The notes below the pieces were generated by a model. The model had not been told where the DNA came from and did no database searches. It was given only the letters and a program-made list of their open reading frames with translations. Both the position numbers and the translations under genes were made by a program. DNA of 42,723 nucleotides from positions 40,544 through 83,266 of the forward strand of contig NZ_JAKCNS010000018.1 of assembly GCF_021440345.1 (NCBI RefSeq), in the 5' to 3' direction. Of this stretch, positions 41,777 through 42,723 are shown piece after piece. Each line of letters opens with the position of its first letter. Within the stretch, counting starts at the first letter, position 1. The DNA is from Kluyvera intermedia. Its GTDB lineage: Bacteria; Pseudomonadota; Gammaproteobacteria; Enterobacterales; Enterobacteriaceae.

Positions 41777-42712
41777 ATGAAACTTACACATAAAAAAAAT
41801 GAAAATCATGATCTTAATCTGGATGTTAGAGCGATTTTGATTTTCATCCAGCAAATTTTATTTTGCATATGTGGAAAAACTAAAGCCTCTATTGAGCTAA
41901 CATTTTCCACAATTCTGGCAAGCATGTCTCTGGCCTGTCAGGATATGTATGATGTTGAAATTGTTGATGGTGTTATCGCACCCGTGTCGCATTTCCACAT
42001 TAGTTTGGCAAGATCGGGAAGCCGAAAAACAACAGTATATAGGGTTGCAATGGCCCAAATTCACCAGTTTGAGCACCAACTGGCCGAGGTATTCTCAATT
42101 AGGCTGAAAGAATACGAACGACAATATGTGCTCTGGGATGAAGAATGTAAAAGCCTTAAGAAATCGCTTCAGAAAGCGATACGTCAGAAAGACGGAATAG
42201 AAGAAGCCAGACACGAGCTGGAGGAATGTCTTAAAAATGAACCTGTAAAGCCTGTGAGAGTGCATTTAACGGTAACCGATCCTACACCGGAAGCGCTTCT
42301 GAAAGAAATGAGCGACTACTCTAGCCTAGGTATCACTTCTGATGAGGGAAGTGCTCTGTTTGAAAGTATCATGCGCCGTAAGACAGCAAATCTTAACAGC
42401 CTGTGGTGTGGTGAAAATTATCGGGTCAGCCGTGTGTCAACGGGCAGTTTCTACATCAAGGATCCCCGTCTTGGTATGCTATTGATGATGCAACCGGAAC
42501 CGCATGATCTCATTCTGAGATCGCTGGCTAAAAAAACAAGAGCAACGGGGGGAGATGCTCGTATTTTAAGAATGGATCTTACATTGATCACCAGACCGAT
42601 TGATATTAATGATCTTGTACCTGGCAATGAATCTGATCTCGATAAGTTTTATTCTATTCAAAAAAAACATATTGCTGCCGGGATTGAGCGAAGGAAAAAA
42701 AATGTGATGTAG
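41777..42712 (+). CDS. YfjI-like DUF3987 protein, probably shortened
   Basis: A 311-residue protein matching the N-terminal part of the DUF3987/YfjI family of P4-type islands. SLACQDMYDVEIVDGVIAPVSHF corresponds to the YfjI segment around MSLACQN. SGSRKTT at 80-86 is the P-loop-like motif, degenerate. A coiled-coil region (about 100-155) and TDPTPEALLKEM follow. YfjI is about 469 residues, so about 150 C-terminal residues seem missing; the frame stops at TAG only 11 nt from the window end. Either a premature stop or a short variant. AAGGAG is 8 nt before the ATG. Confidence 0.75.
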   Translation: MKLTHKKNENHDLNLDVRAILIFIQQILFCICGKTKASIELTFSTILASMSLACQDMYDVEIVDGVIAPVSHFHISLARSGSRKTTVYRVAMAQIHQFEHQLAEVFSIRLKEYERQYVLWDEECKSLKKSLQKAIRQKDGIEEARHELEECLKNEPVKPVRVHLTVTDPTPEALLKEMSDYSSLGITSDEGSALFESIMRRKTANLNSLWCGENYRVSRVSTGSFYIKDPRLGMLLMMQPEPHDLILRSLAKKTRATGGDARILRMDLTLITRPIDINDLVPGNESDLDKFYSIQKKHIAAGIERRKKNVM

Positions 42713-42723
42713 CCCCCTGAAAC

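Overview
The window is chromosomal DNA of an enterobacterium (Enterobacteriaceae, of the Enterobacter/Lelliottia/Klebsiella/Citrobacter kind; I cannot name the species). The first 7.5 kb carry the E. coli 60-min neighbourhood in reverse orientation: proW-proV, ygaM, ygaC, alaE, ygaP and ygaV, all recognisable at protein level. It differs from the E. coli order as I know it. nrdHIEF is absent between ygaM and proV, where a divergent MocR-regulator/AhpD-like pair sits instead. stpA is absent between alaE and ygaP, where a small YodC-like (DUF2158) gene sits instead.

From 8.1 to 24.4 kb lies a surface and iron-acquisition block. It starts with a four-gene chaperone-usher fimbrial operon (major pilin, chaperone, usher, tip adhesin). 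A TonB-dependent siderophore receptor with a periplasmic binding protein follows, then an exported protein with a Trp-containing 11-residue repeat. Last comes a heme operon (receptor, ChuT, ChuW, ChuX, ChuY, ChuU, HmuV) behind a good Fur box. It resembles the E. coli chu/Shigella shu locus, but the receptor is not ChuA-like and no chuS heme oxygenase gene is present. The anaerobic radical-SAM route through ChuW is therefore the only heme-opening enzyme visible here.

A DinI/MsgA-like gene with a LexA box, followed by a sequence strongly resembling the 3' end and terminator of ssrA (tmRNA), marks the end of an integrated island at about 25.1 kb. From there to the right end the genes are those of CP4-57/P4-type islands. 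A leftward module contains a YfjP GTPase, YfjQ (DUF932), a WYL regulator, a DUF4339 membrane protein, two exported four-cysteine proteins, DUF905, KlcA antirestriction, RadC/YeeS, YeeT, and the CbeA/CbtA antitoxin-toxin pair. At the far right are alpA and a YfjI-like (DUF3987) gene. The integrase and the intact ssrA would lie beyond the window.

Between yfjP and alpA is a defence cargo slot (32.5-41.4 kb). It holds a 726-aa RloC/PrrC-like ATPase with a CxxC hook and a C-terminal HEPN/anticodon-nuclease-like motif. Divergent from it is a nuclease + Ski2-like helicase pair (319 + 1208 aa) that looks Hachiman-like. A 608-aa protein of no recognised family follows. These are the best candidates for an undescribed or divergent antiphage system. 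A second oddity is that several genes of the yfjP-cbtA module begin directly after an intrinsic-terminator hairpin, with no room for a promoter between.
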